NCBI GenBank assembly: GCA_015680685.1
Contig: MNCI01001919.1
Span: 129,437-193,436, forward strand
From: Gnetum montanum
Taxonomy: Eukaryota > Streptophyta > Gnetopsida > Gnetales > Gnetaceae
Length of the DNA stretch: 64,000 nucleotides
Direction of reading: 5' to 3'
Below the pieces are notes generated by a model. That model was not told the DNA's origin. It ran no database searches and saw nothing but the letters and a program-made list of their open reading frames with translations. The translations under genes and the position numbers were made by a program. Shown one piece after another: positions 59,541 through 64,000 of the stretch. Positions within the stretch are counted from its first letter, which is position 1. Each line of letters starts with the position of its first letter.

Positions 59541-62500
59541 GATCTATATAGTTTATGAACATAATAAAATTTCAATTTCAATGTTAGTTTCATAAACTTG
59601 CTTTAGAAAACCTAATAATCTTTTATATAATTACCCTAAAGTGAAAATATCTTACAAGCAATGAAGGAATATCTCAAAGGAATAAGACCTAACAAATAAC
59701 AACAAATAAATGGAAGGAAAACTAATGAGAATTTGTAGGAAACTATTTCAACTATGTACTATTGTTTAATGGTATCAATATCTAGTTCCATAAGCCATTC
59801 CACTAATTCAACATACCCTTTTACTATTTGCAACTCACAAAGCTTGAAAGAATACAAGGTTATCTTCTTATGTGAAATTCATAAATCCTAATATATAAAA
59901 ACGTGATAATATTATGATGAATAATATCAAAGAAATAATACAAGGAAATAAATTATATTATTCACATTTATTTCTGTTCTAAAGTAATTGATAAATATTA
60001 AAAAATAGTAGAAAATTAACCTAGCAATTTTATTCCATCTTCTAACTTACTCAACAATCTCAAACAATTCATTATAATTCTTTTTATGTGCTAGCAATTT
60101 AGGTTTATGAGGAGACTGAAGAACATATCTTTTCCTCTATTCTTTTTTTGTGTTTCACGTAATGCTAATATTACATTTGTTTTTATGCCAACAATCAACT
60201 CTTTCTAGCAATCAATTTATGTTATGCATGTCATTGAAATTAACTTATGATTTTTTTTAATCATTAAGCAATTATTTCTTCTCGTAAGCTAAGGTTTAGC
60301 TTCAAAAATAATTATTACTATAAGAACCAAAATTTTGTTCATTAAAAGTCTCAATAAACATAAATTCAAGTATTAAATGAAGAGGCCAACAAGTCCTCAA
60401 GAGAACTAGAAATAAGGAGGCATTGATATCCATCCTGAAGTAATTTATTTTAATAAAGCATACATTTACTTTATTCTATAAATTGATATTACGACTTAGA
60501 GTAAAAGTTGTATATGTGTGTGCATCTTTATTTTTCTTAAATAGAAGAAAATAAAAAGCAAGTTGTAGTTATAAGACATCCCTGGCCGTATATCTTTATC
60601 ATGAATGGAGTACAAGCATGTAAGCTTGAAATATGTACATGTTATCACTTTAGTTTATATGCAATTAGTTTTTGAAATTTTGGTGTTAATTATAGGATTG
60701 ATAAGAATGTTTCTTTGGAGAGACCTGATCTATTCAAGATAGCATACCAAAGGGAAAATATAACATGTAGAAATGTATATACAAAATAAGTGATGATAGC
60801 TATGCATTTGTAATTATGTTACCACTTTATTTTTATTTTGATTAGTATTTAATATTAATTCATTTTAATATAATTAGTTTCTTGTTATTTTATTATTTAT
60901 GTAAGAAAAAGTTGAAGTTGAGATTAAGAGAGACCCTAGTATAGCTATCATAGGGTTGGATGATGTTGTTACATTTGCTAAAGATGATATACCAAGCTGA
61001 GTACTAGGTATGGATCTTGGTATTATCCAAGGCAAACTCTAAGCTAAGCATGATCTTATTAGTTAAAAGAAGTATTAGGAGGTAAAATCAAAGATGACAA
61101 CACTTGAATATCAACTTCTCAAAGTTGAACAAGATTGTGCAAAGACTTAAGTTGCCTTGGAAAAGAATATACCTAAATCAACTACAGTTAAAGAATTCAA
61201 GGCTAAAATACATGAGTAGCTTCAATCTTAGACCTGATATTTAATATCCTTTTTTATGGAGCAATTTCTTAATAAGATTTGAATATTATTTTATTTTGTG
61301 ATAACTATTTATTATCCAAATCATTATCAAGTATTTTTTATATGTACTTAAATTAATAAATTAAATTATTTACTTACTATTTCCTAAGACACCTAGTTCT
61401 AGTAATAGCTTTTTCCACATACTTACCAATTTTAACTCTCCTAATAGTATGAATGATTCAATTCTAGAAAAGCTAGAATTGAAACATTTCCCATAACCTT
61501 AGCCTCAAATAAGAGTAGAAGGGATAATTTAATATGTTTTACTTTGAGGATATCTAACGATTCTTAAGGTATTATTTATCCATCAATTTTTTCAACTTCT
61601 AATATGCCTTTTTATGTTGGAAATAGTATGTAGAGTGTTATCAAGAGGAAAATCATAAATAAGACAAGTAAGAAGAAGAAAGAAATGTATAAAAAATATA
61701 CATATCAATTTTAATTAGATTATTCTATGTATAATGTGGATGTATGTATGTATGAAATTAGTGCAAAGATGTACAAGGATAGATGTTGAGACATCAACTA
61801 TACATTTACTATTTAAGAGATACCACTATTGCTAAGGATTATATACTTCTTCTTGAACATGAATCTGGATCAATCTCTTATCCAAAAGTATTGGGAGTTC
61901 TATAAATCTTTATGTAGAACATGAACTAGATAAATATATTATCATTATTAGGAGCAGTGACATGAAGTTGTTTCAAATGTTGTGTTATGAAATTTCATGA
62001 CCTCACTCAATGATTTATTTAAATAGAGAATGATGGAAGATTATGTATAGATTCCTAGCCCTAAATGAATGCAAATTAATTTTATATTTACTTTTGTTAC
62101 ATATTTCCTTGATTATCATACATCAACATTTATTATGCATTTCAAATATTATTTGATATACTTTATTTTTGGTTGTCATAACTATGTAATATTTTTCTAA
62201 TTCATTCAATTATAATTTTTAATTATAAGATAAGGTAGAAAAGCCATGAGACACTTTCACTATTATTGATAGGATACTCCATTTAACTTTTGGTGTGTGA
62301 AAATTGATATTAGAGCATATAGTTTTGTGTTATTGTTTCTATTGGACATGATGCAATTTTTTGTTCATTTATGATTGATTTGAGGGTGTACATTGTATTT
62401 TTATTTTTATTTTTTTGACTAGCTATGACTAATAGTGATACCACTATTCCATTTTCATAATGATCAAACTCTTATTTATCTTGGTGGTTATGATTTTTCA

Positions 62501-62689
62501 TTAATTGTAATATGATTTACATTAATTTAAGCTTAAAGGTCTTTCCTTTACTTTCTCTAAATATCCTAGGTGAAAATTAGTTTTTAAATTTTTTTTTATT
62601 CTAATATTTTAGAAACATTAATTATAAGAGTTTAGTCATCCTTAGCTAAAAATAAATTGAAACACTCAATTTTTAAACAACTACATAGT
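59541..62689. other. AT-rich stretch with little recognisable content
   Basis: Only 60905-61230 shows a protein-like reading: SIAIIGLDDVVTFAKDDIPS, then TTLEYQLLKVEQDCAKT, a short coiled-coil-like piece with stops. No homologue in the window. The rest is AT-rich with T and A runs and no usable frame. Confidence 0.4.
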
Positions 62690-64000
62690 GATCTCACTCA
62701 TTCTCAATCATCTAAAGTTTGGTTTGAAGCTATTAAAAAGCTTTATCTCTAGTGAGTTCATAGTTGAGGAGAGCTAGATTAGCAATTTGGGCCCTTAATT
62801 GGGAAACTTTTGTTGCCAAGCATTAAAAATTCACTTAAGCTACTTCAAGTTGCCCCTCCAAGATGAGACACTTGCCCCTCTGTTGAGAGTAGCTCTGACT
62901 GGGTTGTAGTAATATTATCTAGAAGATCAAAGACATCTAGAAGCAGTTGCCCGGTTCCCATTAGTTGGTCTAACAATTCTTCATGTTGGGCTACATTGAT
63001 CTTGCTATGTGAAGCTCCTACAGATCTTTGTACATCTTCAAGTCCATGTACATTTGGTACAGACATCATTGGTGCATTAAGGGTCATAGCAATCGTATCA
63101 GCAACCACTTTAGCTACAAATTCTTATCCTTGGTGCTGCATCACTAGGATAGTCACCCCCTCTCCATCCTCCAAGCATACCAAAAAGTAGCGGCATTTCC
63201 TAAAATTTTAGGAAATAATTGTTGGGTGGAGACCATTACTTCTTAGACACTAGGATCAGTTCTTGTAGGTGTTTGTGTCTGGGTGATAGAAAACATTCGC
63301 CCTACTCCCTCTAGTAGACTCACCAAACAAGCCACTTGCTCTAGATGGCTCATCATAGGGCAATAGACTAAAGGGTCTTCGCCTCCACTAGTTCCTATCA
63401 ATTGCTCTTATTAGCTCAAGAGTGATTGTCAGATTTTGCGTATGTGTTCTATGATTGTCTATGAGCCTGACCTTGTTGTTTGCATAGGTAGTGGAGGTGG
63501 TTGCTAATCTTCCTCGAGTCGTGTGGTGGCTAGATCTTCTCCTTCATCATCTTCCACCATGAGGTAATCAGGGCATGCCGAAGTGTGTTATTGGTGTATC
63601 GGGCTATCCCTATTTGTTTGCATAATTTCCTGTTTAAGAAAGGAAAGGGTAGAGCCCACCTTCCATGTTCTCTTTTAGTGAATATTTTCTCAATCTCCAG
63701 AAACAACAATTTTGGAAGGCTAATTGGGAATTTTCTACTTAGAGTGACACATGCACGAGCAGAGAAGGCAGTGATCTTGCTAGGTCTTACAGTTGGATTC
63801 AAATGGTAAGACAAAATTTTCAAATATACCCTTTCTATGATGGTTAAAGTGTCAAACTCCTTGCGATATATCCCATAGCATCACTTGATCCACTCCCCTT
63901 TTACCTCAAGATCCACTTTCTTAGGGATCTCCATCACATCAGCTTTGGTCTTTGGAAACCCCAAAGCTTGTGAAATTACTTCTGTAGAGTAAGAGACATA
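62690..64000 (-). pseudogene. Element C2: minus-strand relative of the C1 gene
   Basis: Reading from the window end: DVMEIPKKVDLEVKGEWIK, then 97 open codons (63823-63530) with SYHLNPTVRPSKITAF, KFPISLPKLLFLEIEK, WALPFPFLNRKLCKQIGI and LRHALITSWWKMMKE, aligned with C1 at 8030-8360. A stretch colinear with 26300-26880 follows: a block at 63108-62845 with EELLDQLMGTGQLLLDVFDLL and TTTQSELLSTEGQVSHL, then a coiled-coil start. Similarity ends near 62690. It shows what C1 looked like before B inserted, since C2 is uninterrupted there. The layout recalls the plant transposon-type extra-ORF domain; unverified. Confidence 0.6.

Noticed and set aside
62845-63190. Plus-strand frame 62996-63190 as a gene
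   Set aside because: Lies opposite the C2 protein, whose minus-strand frame is conserved in C1.

Overview
The window comes from a large, repeat-rich plant nuclear genome, probably a seed plant. It is AT-rich and I found no intact host gene, no rRNA and no tRNA. Almost everything recognisable is LTR retrotransposon: long LTRs with TG...CA ends, TATA boxes, primer-binding sites, polypurine tracts and 5-bp target duplications. The pol domains are of plant Ty3/gypsy type: two Tat-like elements with a second, archaeal-type RNase H, one Del/Tekay-like chromovirus and one gag-protease element. A LINE remnant is also present. All coding regions carry stop codons.

Layout. 1-5331: element D (minus strand), the 5' part of a Tat-like element (5' LTR, duplicated leader, gag), cut by the window start. 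5332-7600: older sequence, part of it a copy of the tail of element E. 7611-44330: an old plus-strand gene-bearing element (C1) split by two later insertions. The first, element B (8374-26002, 17.6 kb, LTRs of about 2.07 kb), is old. The second, element A (27414-43745, 16.3 kb, LTRs of about 1.6 kb), is younger. B and A belong to one lineage: same LTR start, same polypurine tract, same gene order. 46215-48330: decayed chromovirus pol (F). About 49500-55115: element E, gag and aspartic protease in one frame with no pol. 58250-59540: LINE remnant. 62690-64000: C2, a minus-strand relative of C1.

The main discovery candidate is in A and B. Between protease and reverse transcriptase, where Ogre/Tat elements are known to have an intron, each carries a protein-coding gene on the opposite strand. 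In A it can be read as six exons (36601 down to 33469) with short introns. Every junction is in phase and the total is 891 codons including the stop. In B the same protein is recognisable and colinear but more decayed. Because the introns run antisense to the genomic RNA they would not be spliced from it, so they could survive retrotransposition. The sense pol exon in both elements starts at a matching splice-acceptor-like site. Arrays carrying a TTAAACTAGC-like core lie beside this gene and again after integrase.

Decay is mostly by point change. In-frame stops are largely TAG/TGA where the sister copy has Gln, Arg or Trp, as expected from deamination of methylated cytosine, and long frames are otherwise kept. 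Three assembly defects lie in A: a 541-bp N run, a single N that hides missing sequence, and a single N flanked by a false 44-bp duplication.
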